This document shows, in pieces, positions 9,683 to 20,876 of a stretch of DNA of 60,000 nt. The position numbers and the translations under genes are program-made. Each line of letters opens with the position of its first letter. Positions within the stretch are counted from its first letter, which is position 1. The stretch comes from Lineus longissimus (Eukaryota > Nemertea > Pilidiophora > Heteronemertea > Lineidae). Location of the stretch: contig NC_088318.1 in NCBI RefSeq assembly GCF_910592395.1, forward strand, positions 9,674,349 to 9,734,348, written 5' to 3'. The notes below the pieces were generated by a model. That model searched no databases. It was given only the letters and a program-made list of their open reading frames with translations, and was not told the DNA's origin.

Positions 9683-11508
9683 GATTCCGACAGCAACTCC
9701 AGCGAGGAAGAGAAGCTCGAACGCGGAGTCTAAGCATAGACAATTGCAAGATAAACAAGAGGCCCAAGGGCCTGGCGCTCAGCTAGATGACCTAATAACA
9801 TAGGACTGAGGGTGTAAAGTAGTAAATATCAGCTTTATACTACTGTTTGAAGGTCAAGAGAACACGTTATACTACTAAGATTTCCAATGCAGAGCTGCCA
9901 GCTGGATGAAATATGATTGAACTAATCAGCCATGGTATGCAAATATTACAGGAGGCAACGGAAGATATCCCTAGTTCAGTATGTTGTATCGGTAGCTTTA
10001 CAGAAAAGAAGTGTCAGAGAGGATGAGACTTCTCCATGGACAACTGTGGTATGTCCAGGCTTGGTTGTACAGCACAAGGATACAAAATGCTGTCTGTAAT
10101 TGAGAGGTATCCTAATTTAACAGAGGTCAAAATAAATAGAAATGACCAGTTTGGGACTAACACCACTGTCTTTTTTTTGATAAGGTAGAGATTACAGGAG
10201 TCAACAAAATTAATTTTATTGAGAGAAATTGACCTGTCCTGCAGGTGATTGGAATTTACATTATACGAAGGGTCGTTTTCATATTTGAAAATCCCTTCAT
10301 AATCAAGGGCTACCTCTGACTAAAACAGCATCCATAAACAATAGACCACCAATTTGACCCCAGCTCCTAACTGCGGGAAAACCCAAGTCCAGCAACCAAA
10401 ACTACCAAAAATACATTTTTGTTTACATTTGAACTGCACACATGCGTTTGTTTACAATTTCCCGCGAAATCTCGAAAATCAGGTGACCTGCAATCATGGA
10501 TTGAAAATAACATTTATCTGGGTTCAGCAGGTCAGCAGGTATACCGGCTGTTCCAATCATCCCCCTACAGCGAGCTGTTCAAAAGGTAATGTTATTCACC
10601 CCACAGGGAGTGCAGGTAATTGATTAAGCCCCTGCATAACTTAACAGCAATGGCTTGGCTTCTGTGAGTGGTAAGGAGAATTGACAGTGTCCGATTAAAA
10701 ATCCCTCATTTCTGCTCCGCTGAAGTAAATTTTTGAATAAAACCAAGACGTTGCATCAGGGTAAGGTGTCACCACCATTCATGCAAAATTTCAAGGCGAT
10801 CCAACGCCTCTAAGTGTGACTTTATTCGTCCCCCTTCTGATATTATTATATAGAAGATTTAGACCAGCGATGACGTCATTTCTGGTGATTCCCTACGTTG
10901 TCCAATGAACGCTTTTTAAAGTGTGCCATTTGGCATGCATTAGCATGCAATGTATTTTATCAGCCCTGACAATTGCCGAACAGAATGCCGTAGCTCCGTC
11001 AATTTGCAATCAATTTTTATGGGAGTAACATTATTGTATTGCTTAAAACGTCTACTTTTTACTCATGTAAGAATCGTAGTACTAAAAACTAATATGCAAA
11101 CAGAATCATGCCGATTCACTGCACATACTGTGGGAATTCTCCACTTCAAAATACATCGCGAACAGAGCGTGCACTTCCGATATCGTTTTCACAGAATTGT
11201 GGCCAAATTTTCAAGAACTAATTTCTGAAAGTATTCCCTTAAGACCTTATGACTACCCACTGAAAGGAACTAGTGATAATATCGCCTACTTGACTACTTT
11301 TTAGCAGAAAATTGGTTACTTGTTGCAAAATCAATCTTCCATCTTTACACTGGTCACAGTGGCTATGCTGAAATATAGCCTGGTTCCCTGGCCAATTCAA
11401 TGCGCAGAATACAACTGCGCAACTATACGTCATAACCCGGGCTTTTGAATTGTCAAAAATCTGTCAAATGTGCCTGTAGCGCCAACTGGCGGTGAAAACT
11501 AAACTAAT
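9683..11508. other. No recognisable gene
   Basis: About 1.8 kb of AT-rich sequence with only short random frames. No motif, tandem array or element end was recognised. It separates the repeat-protein gene from the small inverted-repeat transposon and may be old insertion material within the Polinton. Confidence 0.5.
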
Positions 11509-12270
11509 CATTACCAGCTATTGCGGGCCTAGCACACTCTGTTTTGAATAGAGGGAGACTCCATCATTCCTATTGTTTGAGATTGGAAAGGTGTGAATTA
11601 ATCTGGCAATTAGCCTCCTGTGCATTGGTGCATACAAACACTAAAATGTTTGGTTTTTGCTGATTTAGGGTCAAATAAATCAGCCAAAAGTTTTGAAAGC
11701 TTCACAAATGATTGTTGCAAGGAAGTACTTTATGATAGTTTGCGAAATTTTGATTAATTCTAGGTGGAAAGTAATATTTTTCGCATATTTGTTGGGAAAA
11801 AAATTGAAAATCCTCCAATTTTCAACCCCCCTATGGACACTATGAATTTTTCTCCAATAAAGCTGAAATCTTGGGAATATAATCCTAAGAGTTATATCAA
11901 CCACGTCTGAAGTCGGGAGTTTGTATCAAATGTATAGTTTCGGAGCTAGCGCAGCTAGAAAAGCCCCCAAAACCCACTTTCTCAGGAATTTACACTACGG
12001 GCTACGAGTGAAGCATTACAGGTTTACCAAAATTTTCAACCTATAGATGGACACATCGAATTTCCATCCAAATCACTCCAAATTTTGCCAGTAAATACCT
12101 AGACATATATAGAATTGTGTCAGAAGTCGGGAGTTGGGATTATTTTAACACCCCGCCCAAAAAGCCAACTTTATTGATATTTCCTATGCATTTTCCATTA
12201 GGCTTGCCAGGACCAATTAGGCAGGTGCACTAATTGGCTTAATTGGCTAGGCCCGCAATAGCTGGTAATG
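11509..12270. mobile_element. Non-autonomous DNA transposon with perfect 25-bp terminal inverted repeats
   Basis: CATTACCAGCTATTGCGGGC starts the left end (11,509-11,533) and its exact reverse complement, GCTAGGCCCGCAATAGCTGG onward, forms the right end (12,246-12,270). The 25-bp arms match perfectly, and the 762-bp interior has no coding capacity. I see no convincing target-site duplication, so the superfamily is open. Confidence 0.7.
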
Positions 12271-12605
12271 TTCCATTACAAGTCAAAATGAAAAATTATT
12301 AAAAAATATTCGGCCAGATTTGAAAACAATATTTCCTCTGTGGCCCGAGGTATAAAGGAAAGAAGTTTAAACTTCCCGATGACCTCATTCGCCGAATGTA
12401 GGTCGGATCGCGCTGATTTTTGGTTTCTGAGTTCCCCTTGGGCTACTCCTAATTTAGCAGCGTCAACAAAGTGCCTAGGTCTTACGGTTACAAAATGCCC
12501 AAAATTGACATGGAAGGATGGCAGGAAGGACGGACACCATTCCCTTAGTAATATTACCAGCTTCGCTGACTTTGTCAGCTGAGCTAAAAACGAAACGAAA
12601 TATTG

Positions 12606-13855
12606 TCCAAAATTTATTTTAGCCCTCGACATCCGGCGAGCTTTGGTTCGATTGATCGACTTTTGACGGGGAAACACACACACTTCATAGACAAGCAAGA
12701 CGAAAATTCCAACGCCGTAAAACAATCGTCCCCGGAATCAATCATCTATGGCAGATTGATTTGGTCGATGTCCAAACTTTGCAAAAATACAACAACGGAG
12801 TAAAATATTTATTAACCGTAATCGACGTGTTCAGTCGTCGAGCCTCGGCCTTGCCGCTCCGTACGAAAACAGGACAAGAAGTGGCCCAAGCTCTTAAAGA
12901 CCTCTTCGAGCGGGAGAAGGTTTATCCCAAATATCTTCACAGCGACCTTGGAAAGGAATTCCGAAATGCAAATGTCTTGAAGTTACTAAAAGACCTCGGC
13001 ATAAAGCTTTTTGCTGTGCACAGTGAGACCAAAGCAGCGCTTGTTGAACGTTGGAATCTCACACTCAAGTCGAAAGTTTACAAAATGTTTACCAAAAACA
13101 ATACCCGTCGGTACATCGATATTCTCCCGGACCTCGTTGAGAGCTATAACAATAGAGTGCACAGAATAACAAAACTAACCCCGAACCAATTTAATGCTAC
13201 CAATGAAAAAGCACTTTGGCTCCACTTATATGGCAAAGAATTTCCGACGAAGACAAACTTCAAATTCCAGAAAGGAGATACTGTACGAGTCAGTCAACTT
13301 GCACAGGTGTTCGGAAAGGGTTACAAACCGCAGTACATAACGGAGTGGTTCGTGGTGGCTCTTCGACGTAGACCAAACCACCAACGTATAAACAATGAAG
13401 AAATCAGTCGTCTGGTAACAAGGAAATGTCAACACGAAAACGTAAGTTGGATTATACTCATGCAAAGCCTATTTCATCACGGAAAAACTCGAGTAACATT
13501 GCTTCGGTGTTGTCACTATCTTGTGCTCTTCAAAAGCTCTTTGGACCAATCCACAGGGCATCACTTGGCTCATCGCATTCTACCCAGTCGACCGGAAACG
13601 TTTATAAGAATCTACGAGGCAGCCACGCAAAAACCAAACAGTTACTTGTTCGTGGATGGACATCAAAACAGCCAAACAAAGCTCGTTTTCGTACGGACAT
13701 ATTTGGTGAAGACTTTCAAAATGCCTTTGTTCCGCTCGCGGAGAGGGCTGGCAAAGAACGAAAGAAATAGACATCCAAGATGTTTTACAACCAACAAAAT
13801 ATTTTTGGAAAACTCTCATAAGGAAGGGGGAGGGAGGGGAGGAGGAGGGAGATAG
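12606..13855 (+). pseudogene. Polinton rve integrase, frameshifted
   Basis: This DDE integrase would insert the element. A family-typical RHPASFGSIDRL segment lies at about 12,625-12,660 in one frame. The rest follows in another frame: the first Asp in the IDLVDV segment near 12,757, YLLTVIDVFSRR, the second Asp in LHSDLGKEF (about 12,938-12,964), the Glu in AALVERWNLTLK (about 13,036-13,070), then SYNNRVHRI and a C-terminal FQKGDTVRVSQLAQVFGKGY segment, the SH3/chromo-like part of Polinton integrases. One frameshift lies near 12,665; more are likely after 13,350, where family similarity fades although the frame stays open to 13,855. A GA-rich run ends the frame. The pogo transposon begins 40 bp later. 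Confidence 0.88.
13426..13770 (+). CDS. Hypothetical basic protein overlapping the integrase 3' end
   Basis: An ATG-started frame of about 114 codons (MSTRKRKLDYTHAK...), basic at its N-terminus and ending RAGKERKK. It overlaps the tail of the integrase frame, which is itself unlike the family there, so this frame may be the real gene and the other the shadow. No family recognised. Confidence 0.3.
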   Translation: MSTRKRKLDYTHAKPISSRKNSSNIASVLSLSCALQKLFGPIHRASLGSSHSTQSTGNVYKNLRGSHAKTKQLLVRGWTSKQPNKARFRTDIFGEDFQNAFVPLAERAGKERKK

Positions 13856-14409
13856 AATTAGTCAGTGGAATTCTTTTCCCATGTATATATATATAGTGTC
13901 TTCTCTCACTTAACCGAGCGCCAGGAAAATGGCTCGAAAATGACTAAGTTCAGAAACATGGTAGACTGTAGTTTTTTACCGGTGGGCTGCAAACATTCAA
14001 TATGACAGCCAATTATAGTGATCAGTGGTTATTGGAAGACAACTTTGTAAATGTTGTCAATTCAATAATGCCTGGTCGCGGCCAGGGCCAGTAATCCCTG
14101 CAGTCAGGGATGTAAGTCTATTACAAGTCCATGTAAATGGTTGACCAATCCAGAGTCTTTCATATGAATTCATTTTATCTAATCGATTATGGAATCGTTT
14201 TCTTGTGGGGGGGGGGGGGGGGGGGATCCAATAAAGGGCACTTTCGTGTCAAATGTCATAATTGTTGTCTGCCATCTTGCTTTGACCACGTTCTTCTGGT
14301 AAGATGCACGCAATCCGATGGATTTTGTGGGTAGGCCTAGCAGGAACCCTGATGATCTTAACGTAAGGAATGGAGCATGGAGATGATGTTGACAGCCCTG
14401 ACCCTGATG

Positions 14410-14621
14410 CCACTGGTGGTGGTGGTGGTGGTGGTGGTGGTGGTGGTGGTGGTGGTGGTGGTGGTGGTGATCAAGTCATTGGGAGCTTTTATTGGATATT
14501 AACTGTTTATTGATGATATCAGAGAGGCGGTATTCTGGAAACCGCTACATGTGCGTGGGTTTTACATTTTTATGTAATTTGATGGTGATGGTGATGGTGA
14601 TGGTGATGGTGATGGTGATGG

Positions 14622-14665
<44 letters not shown>

Positions 14666-15172
14666 GTGATGGTGGTGGTGGTGGTGGTGGTGGTGATGGT
14701 GATGGTGATACGGTGATGGTGATGGTGATGGTGATGGTGATGGTGATGGTGATGGTAATGGTGATCAAGGCATTGGGAGCTTTTATTGGATATTAACTGT
14801 TTATTGATGATATCAGAGAGGCGGTATTCTGGAAACCGCTACATGTGTGTGGGTTTTACATTTTTATGTAATTTGATGGTGATGGTGATGGTGATGGTTA
14901 TGGTGATGGTGATGGTGATGGTGATGGTGATGGTGATGGTGATGGTGATGGTGATGGTGATGGTGATGGTGGTGGTGGTGGTGTTGGTGTTGGTGGTGGT
15001 GGTGGTGGTGGTGGTGGTGGTGGTGGTGGTGGTGGTGGTGGTGGTGGTGGTGGTGGTGGTGGTGGCGGCGGCGGCGGCGGTGGTGGTGGTGGTGGTGGTG
15101 GTGGTGATGGTGATGGTGATGGAGATGGTGATGGTGATGATGATGATGATGATGATGATGATAATGATGATG
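14410..15172 (+). repeat. (GGT)n/(GAT)n microsatellite with a 293-bp tandem duplication
   Basis: Long runs of GGT, GAT and GGTGAT. The unique segment TCAAG(T/G)CATTGGGAGC... through TTTTTATGTAATTT occurs at 14,471 and again at 14,764, giving a 293-bp tandem duplication. In copy 2 the same place holds only a short (GAT)n tract encoding poly-Asp. Confidence 0.95.
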
Positions 15173-16523
15173 ATAATCAAGCTGTACCGGGTGCACGTAG
15201 GCAACAGAAAAGCTACAGTCTCCATCAGAAGATTGACCTTATCGAGACATACCAATTGGAGCATGCTATAGGATTACGTCATGCTGAAACTGCGACATCC
15301 TTTGCTAGACACCACCGCATTGAACCGCAGACATTTAGACGTTGGATAAGCATACGGGATGACTTGTTTGCCCTCAGAGGTAGATTAACTCAAGACCATA
15401 GAAGACGGAGGAGACAACGGCAACACGGCACTGATGCACAAGGTAGTGTTTCTTCAAGCATTCTATTCCTCGCTAAATGAATTTCCTTCTTTGTTGGCCT
15501 ATACCGACTGGAACAAGTCCGCTTCTGTGTCTTGGACGGAAAAATAAGTGGCATGATACTTCAGAGCGACTGACCCTGACCATGCCTTTAACAATATCAG
15601 TATTATTGTTCCTGGGACCTTTATTCCTAGGACTAACATTTCGTTCATACCCGTGGTCATCGCCAATCAATATTTCCGAAGATGTTAAACGTGTTAGCTT
15701 TTTTATTTCAGCATACTGGCCCGAAATGGAAAACAATTTGAACACCTGGTTCCTTGAGCGCCGAAGACTTGGTTTCCCTGTTTCCGGTGAGGATATTAAA
15801 GGGCAAGCTGGAAGAGAATTTCTGCAATGGTGGGCAGAGCTTCCGAACGAAACGAAGGCCGAAAGACAAGAACAGAGACCCCTGCGATTACGTGTCCATG
15901 CATCTGCACATTGGCTTAATAACTTTATGGAAAGGTGAGCTTTATTCCTCTATTGCATGGATCGGCCTTAACTCACGGAATGGATTGTATTCGGTGAATT
16001 TTAATAATATGCAAATTCCATTTCAGGAAAAAAATCGGCTATCGAAGGAAGACCAAAGATTCAAGGGGGTTACCTGACAACGCCCAGGCTTTGGTTGCCG
16101 ACTACCGGGGAGAGTTTGCGGAACTCATCAGAGACGCTGATTTTGATGTCATCATGAACATGAATGAGACATTTGTGTTGTTTGATATGGTGCCAAGATC
16201 AACAATGGAAGCGACTGGGTCTCAGAATGTTGACATTAGATCATTCCAAGGCAACCCGAAACTTGGATGCACGGTGACTCGAGTAGTTACGACAGATGGA
16301 CGAAAAGGACGAGCCGAGGTCAACTTCAGAGGCTTGGCACCAGCGGGTGACGTCATTCGGCAGCTTCAGGCGGATGCCCCTGACAATGTGCGAGTGAGTA
16401 TTGGCATAGAATACAAGTCCGTGGTTGTAGTACAGGACATGTACCTGACGTCATCAGTGTTGTCATTGACGGTCTGACATTCTAGTTAATGGTAGTATTT
16501 TTTAGGAAAATCAGAACTTCTAT

Positions 16524-16952
16524 AGTCGTAGTTCCACCTATCATAAAACCCTGTGTTTTTTCAAGACCCGTCTCTTCGCCGTGTGTCAAGAAACCCGGGG
16601 CGCACTTATACCTGTCAGTGGTGTTAGATAATGGTTAATAGCCCCTGCGACAGGTGCGGTGTAGGAAGGGGGGCTCTCCTGTGTTTTTTTCCCATTGGAG
16701 GGGAATTTCGCGTGCGCAATACCGAGGCAACTACACCGCGCCATCTGTCGCCGGGTGTTAGAACTTGCCATTGCCGGGGCTATTCAGATTCCACCTATAA
16801 AAAAACCCGGGTCTAAATTAGCCCCCGATTAGCCCCATCGAGCTCGATGGTGCTAATAGACACGGGGATTTGACACACCGGTCTATTTAGACACGGCAAT
16901 TCATAGGTGTAAGCGCAAAAGACACGGGGATTTGATAGGTGGAAGTACGACT
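16524..16952. mobile_element. MITE in a pogo intron, 3-bp TAT target duplication
   Basis: A 429-bp insertion with 20-bp terminal inverted repeats (AGTCGTAGTTCCACCTATCA against TGATAGGTGGAAGTACGACT, one mismatch), flanked by TAT at 16,521-16,523 and 16,953-16,955. Pogo copy 2 has the empty site at about 52,551-52,558, proving the insertion. It has no coding capacity. A 3-bp duplication would suit a Harbinger-derived MITE, but the superfamily is not certain. Confidence 0.9.
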
Positions 16953-17908
16953 TATGACTAAATTTGTTGTAGGTTTGTCATGGATGCAACCAAAACATTG
17001 TGCGTGTCTGACTGTTCAGAAAAGTAATGTAATTATTCATACTTGTTGTTTGCAGGTTTTCAGGTAACTGGTAGTCCACAGGGTTGGGCCCGACACCAAT
17101 CGCTAATCGAGTGGTTGCAGGCCCTGATTGTGCCATTTGTAGCAGGGGCCACGTCCCTGTTACTTTTAGACAGGTATCCGGCGCATCGAAATCAGCAGTT
17201 TCGTGATGCAATCAGCGCAGAGAATGGGTCAGACACTTTTATCCCAGGACGATGTACTTCACTGCTGCAGCCCTTGGACTTGACCGTAAACAGGAGCTTC
17301 AATTGTCACCTGAGGACCATTTGGAAAGTGTGGAAAATCGGCCACACCGATGATCAAGGACATTGTGAGCGGATCACCAGGCGGGGAGTGGTCAGGATGA
17401 TCAGCCTCGGCTGGGAAAGGGTCACACAACAGACGATTATGATCGGTTGGAAAACCAGTGGCCTAGTTCCTGAGGACGATGACGAAGTCGGGGAGGGGGT
17501 AGAGATGGTAAATTATGAGATTGAGCAGTTTGTTGAGAGGATTGAGTTTTCGGAAGGAGGAAGAGGATGATGATGTTATTGATGATGACGTGTAAACCCC
17601 GTTTGGATAATAAAATTGATTGGTAAATTGATAAGTAAATCTGTGATCTTCTTTAATTTATTCGTTGACAGCAAGACTTCTTTATTGGGACATTCTGCAG
17701 ACCCATGAAGCTAGCTTTATCATAGACCCCAGATTATAAATTTCTCGTCAACAAACACTATAGGCATAAAATGAGGACGCTAGTTGTATTGTATTCATTC
17801 ATTCAGTACAGGACTACCCCATGTCAATGTTCATGTCTTTTATCCACTTACGTGGAAGACATTGGCATTGCCCACGAAAAGGGAGGCCCTGTACAGAAAG
17901 TGTTCAAA

Positions 17909-18893
17909 ATGGCGACTTCAGCTAATGCCGCATCAGGGAAGAGACCACGAAAGCCAAATTATTCGGCGCAAGAAAATATGTTTATGGCCGAATGTTACGA
18001 GGAATTCAAGGACACACTAGACAGCCAACACAAGGATGCTAACACCAATGCCCGGAAAAATAAAGCATGGGAAAGCATACTTAATCAGCACAAGGCAAGA
18101 TTCCCTAATGTGTCGAGATCTTTGGATGACATGAAAACAAAACTCTCCAAACTGAAAATGGAGTCTCGTACAAAGCTGAATGAGCAGAAGAAGTCTCGGA
18201 CCAAGACTGGTGGTGGAAAGCCAACAGCCGATCCCACCCCCGCCCAGCAAAAGATCATTGATCTTTGTGAGGAAACCCCGGGGTTCAAAGGACTGGAAGG
18301 AGTCGAAACGCCAGCATGCCAAACTGCTGCAGCATCAGTTGCACAGGACAGTTCAGGTAGGAGTGTTTGCAAATACATGTAACACAGTTTGGTACCAAGT
18401 AGGCATTATTTAATTCAAACCTGAAATTTGCAGAGGTCTATCAGGTAACATCATCAGAGTAACTTACAAAGCGCTAAATCTAATTACTCCATCCTTGCAG
18501 TATTTACATTGATACTGTGTTCATGAGTATCATTTTGAATGAATTTTAGGCATGATACTCAGTATAACATTAATTAAGAATGCTTTGAACCCTATCTTTT
18601 ACACTGTAGGTGATGATGATAGCGGCCTCTCTAATCCAGCCATAGTGCCGGCAGTTCATGCAACAGTGTCATCTGGCAGTTCGGAAATTCAACCAGGCAA
18701 GGTTCCAAGGAAGTATGCCTCATTTGATGATTTAGTGGATATTGAGAGAGCAAATGCACTTCTTAAGCAAGAAAATCTTCGTTTAAAACAAAAGAAATTA
18801 AAACTGCAGATTGAACTTTTGGAACGTAAAGTAAATGCAAGCACGCCTAAAGATGACAGTGATAGTCATTCACCAGTATATTTCCAATTGTAA
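17909..18893 (+). CDS. Myb/SANT-like (MADF/trihelix) protein of Harbinger X
   Basis: Two exons, 17,909-18,356 and 18,610-18,893, with GT (CAG|GTAGGA) and AG (TGTAG|GTGATG) borders; together 732 nt, exactly 243 codons plus stop. Residues 15-90 (NYSAQENMFMAECYEEF... KAWESILNQHKARFP... RSLDDMKTKLSKLK) form the three-helix Myb/SANT-like domain found in Harbinger companion proteins, which in known systems bind element DNA and help bring the nuclease into the nucleus. The C-terminal part is a coiled coil (NALLKQENLRLKQKKLKLQI). The gene is convergent with the nuclease gene at 18,990-20,024 and looks intact. Confidence 0.82.
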
Positions 18894-18989
18894 TGTAGGA
18901 AGTTTGCCTCAAGTCAAAACATTAAATCACTGTCAAATCATTAAATGTTCTTTTTCATTTATCTTCATTATCAAGAACCTATTCCAGAA

Positions 18990-20024
18990 TTAAGTTTGGA
19001 ATCTATTTTGTATAAATAATGCTCGTGCTCTATGTCCGTTTAACTGTCCTGTGTATTCGACCAAATCCGGTTGTGGCTGCCCTGGTTCGATATCCTCAAC
19101 CTCTGGCTCATTTCGATCGACTGCTATGTTGTGAAGCACTGCTGTTGCTGCTATCACTTTGCATGTATCCTCAGGATTCCTCAGACGACTTTCAAGGTGT
19201 AGTGTATGGAACCTTCTCTTCCATCTTCCGATAGTTTGCTCTATCAAAACTCGAGTACGCTTATGAGCTGAATTATAACGTCGTTCAGATGCTGTTTGTG
19301 GGTTCAGAAGAGGAGTCATGAGCCAGCTGCGGCAAGGATACCCGCTATCTCCAAGAATGAAGGCATCAACAGCCCCACCCTCCATTAGATCCCATACTTG
19401 GCTAGTTCTCAATATCCTGCTATCGTGAGCTCCTCCAGGCCATCGTGCCACGATATTTGTGAATTTTCCCTTGTGATCACAGATAACTTGTACATTAATC
19501 GAATGATATCCTTTTCTGTTCACATAGTCAGCTTCGTGAAGGTGGGGAGTGGCGATCCAAATGTGAGTCCCATCAACGCAACCAATCACTCCTGGGAAGT
19601 GTACGTTTCTCATCCTGTAGAATCCATCCTTGATGTGGGCCGTATTTTCTGCATTAGGAAATTTCACATAATCACCAATCCTTGCTGCAAGAGCATCTGA
19701 TACACGATGAATCGCACGCCAAGCAGTTTGCTGGGACACTTGCAAAGGGTCCCCAACAACATATTGGAAAGTGCCCGTTGCGTAGTATTGCAGGGCTATC
19801 ATTACCTGTTGGGATGGTAATAAGGCATGATTTCTCCTGGTAGGATGGGTAATGTCATTTTTTACAATGTCACTTATCAGCAATATGCCTTCTCTGGAAA
19901 ATCGGTATCGTTTTACCAGTTCCGCATCATCAAAAATGTCCAACGGATTCCTTCTATCACGAAACACTCGTTCCCGCCGCATTGCTCTGCGGAGTTTCAC
20001 AATTTCAAAGATTCTCCTGGCCAT
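18990..20024 (-). CDS. HARBI1-like DDE nuclease of Harbinger X
   Basis: A single uninterrupted frame of 344 codons with the DDE_4 layout: an N-terminal helical region (RYRFSREGILLISDIV; LLPSQQVMIALQYYATGTFQ), then GCVDGTHI (first Asp), GGAHDSRIL, LGDSGYP (second Asp) and IEQTIGRWKRRF (catalytic Glu). Length and motif spacing match HARBI1-type transposases. It cuts and joins element ends together with the Myb-like partner encoded on the other strand. The frame is fully open, so X may have been active recently, but its ends are now separated by the proposed inversion. Confidence 0.93.
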   Translation of the reverse strand: MARRIFEIVKLRRAMRRERVFRDRRNPLDIFDDAELVKRYRFSREGILLISDIVKNDITHPTRRNHALLPSQQVMIALQYYATGTFQYVVGDPLQVSQQTAWRAIHRVSDALAARIGDYVKFPNAENTAHIKDGFYRMRNVHFPGVIGCVDGTHIWIATPHLHEADYVNRKGYHSINVQVICDHKGKFTNIVARWPGGAHDSRILRTSQVWDLMEGGAVDAFILGDSGYPCRSWLMTPLLNPQTASERRYNSAHKRTRVLIEQTIGRWKRRFHTLHLESRLRNPEDTCKVIAATAVLHNIAVDRNEPEVEDIEPGQPQPDLVEYTGQLNGHRARALFIQNRFQT

Positions 20025-20229
20025 CCTTACACCTCGGAGGTATGAGCAGAAATGACTTAGAATGATACCAGTGATTTAGAAGTACTCCAGACCTACTCTA
20101 ACTTTAGCATGGAACTTAGAAATATACTAGGCTTAGAATGGTTTTATGGAATAGATATAGTATGCAATTAGAGATAGAATGAAGTTTAGCAACCAACTAG
20201 AGCTTAGAATGCTTTTATGGAATTGGGCC

Positions 20230-20814
20230 CAGGTGTTCAAATTGTTTTCCATTTCGGGCCAGTATGCTGAAATAAAAAAGCTAACACGTTTAACATCTTT
20301 GGAAATATTGATTGCCGATAATCACAGGTATGAACGAAATGTTAGTCCTAGGAATAAAGGTCCCAGGAACAATAATACTGATATTGTTAAAGGAATGGTC
20401 AGGGTCAGTCGCTTTGATGTATAGTGGGACTTATTCTTCCGTCCATGACACAGAAGCTGACTTATTCCGGTCGGTATAGGCCAACAAGGAAGGAAATTCA
20501 TTTAGCGAGGAATATAATGCTTGTAGAAACACTACCTTGTGCATCAGTGCCGTGTTGCCGTTGTCTCCTCCGTCTTCTATGGTCTTGAGTTGATCTATCT
20601 CTGAGGGCAAACAAGTCATCCTGTGTGCTTAACCAACGTCTAAATGTCTGCGGTGCTATGCGGTGGTGTCTAGCAAAGGATGTCGCAGTTTCAGCATGAC
20701 GTAATCCTATAGAATGCTCCAATTGGTATGTCTCGATAAGGTCAATCTTCTGATTGAGACTGTAGCTTTTCTGGTGCCTACGTGCACCAGGTACAGCCTG
20801 GTTAGCATCATCTA

Positions 20815-20876
<62 letters not shown>

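Larger units (their letters stand above)
1..13894 (+). mobile_element. Polinton/Maverick (adintovirus-like) element, left part, decayed
   Basis: This block groups dUTPase, penton-like protein, protein-primed family B polymerase, deoxynucleoside kinase and a rve integrase on one strand, a combination diagnostic of Polinton/Maverick elements and their adintovirus relatives. Recognisable genes run from before position 1 to about 13,850. A pogo transposon starts at 13,896. The matching capsid and protease genes lie at 48,075-51,429 on the other strand, and reversing the proposed 17,886-51,499 inversion would bring them next to this block. No terminal inverted repeat was found; the left end lies outside the window. 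Most genes are frameshifted or hold stops. The 9,683-12,600 part lacks recognisable genes and includes a separate small transposon. Confidence 0.85.
14372..17570 (+). pseudogene. pogo/Tigger-like transposase, copy 1
   Basis: Predicted exons: 14,372-15,450 (start MEHGDDVDSPDPD, then a helix-turn-helix of pogo/CENP-B type: SYSLHQKIDLIETYQ, FARHHRIEPQTFRRW); 15,712-15,934 (second HTH, LQWWAELPNETKAERQEQ); 16,027-~16,470 (start of the DDE domain); and from 17,063 to the stop near 17,568 (LLLLDRYPAH with the second Asp, LLQPLDLTVNRSFN with the third Asp, acidic tail). Introns follow GT-AG. The first exon is destroyed by repeat expansion and stops near 14,500. The first catalytic position reads NMNET where the family has NMDET. 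The product would be inactive. Confidence 0.75.
13896..17885 (+). mobile_element. pogo/Tigger-like transposon, copy 1 (right end displaced to 51,430-51,499)
   Basis: The left end (TA then GTGTCTTCTCTCACTTAACC, at about 13,895) matches the ends of copy 2. It carries a helix-turn-helix plus DDE transposase gene typical of the pogo/Tigger/CENP-B-like group of Tc1/mariner, which duplicate a TA target. It is colinear with copy 2 except for (GGT/GAT)n expansion at 14,410-15,172 and a MITE at 16,524-16,952. Its sequence stops after ...GAAAAGGGAG at 17,885; the next expected bases (TCAATTATCAGCTGTGG) are found only as reverse complement ending at 51,499. Confidence 0.85.
17886..20229 (-). mobile_element. 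PIF/Harbinger element X, main part (other end at 51,500-51,789)
   Basis: The end at 20,229 is GGCCCAATTCCATAAAAGCA... read on the minus strand, and the identical 26-bp terminal inverted repeat closes 51,789. A second, similar word (CTTAGAATGGTTTTATGGAA) lies 50-100 bp inside each end. The element holds two convergent genes, a HARBI1-like nuclease and a Myb/SANT-like protein, the standard two-gene Harbinger plan. It interrupts pogo copy 2 with an apparent 3-bp CTG duplication (one of several alignments possible because of a C-run). The two parts sum to about 2.6 kb. Confidence 0.85.

Noticed and set aside
12276-12725. 149-codon minus-strand frame overlapping the integrase start
   Set aside because: The plus strand carries clear integrase motifs over the same bases, so this is a shadow.
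14207-14225. G-runs (also at 28,131, 29,659 and 50,459) as quadruplex regulators
   Set aside because: Simple homopolymer runs prone to sequencing-length error; one of them coincides with a lost frame in the hydrophobic Polinton protein.
14562-15271. Long open frames of poly-His, poly-Val, poly-Thr and poly-Ser on both strands
   Set aside because: They are translations of the GGT/GAT microsatellite in all frames and not genes.
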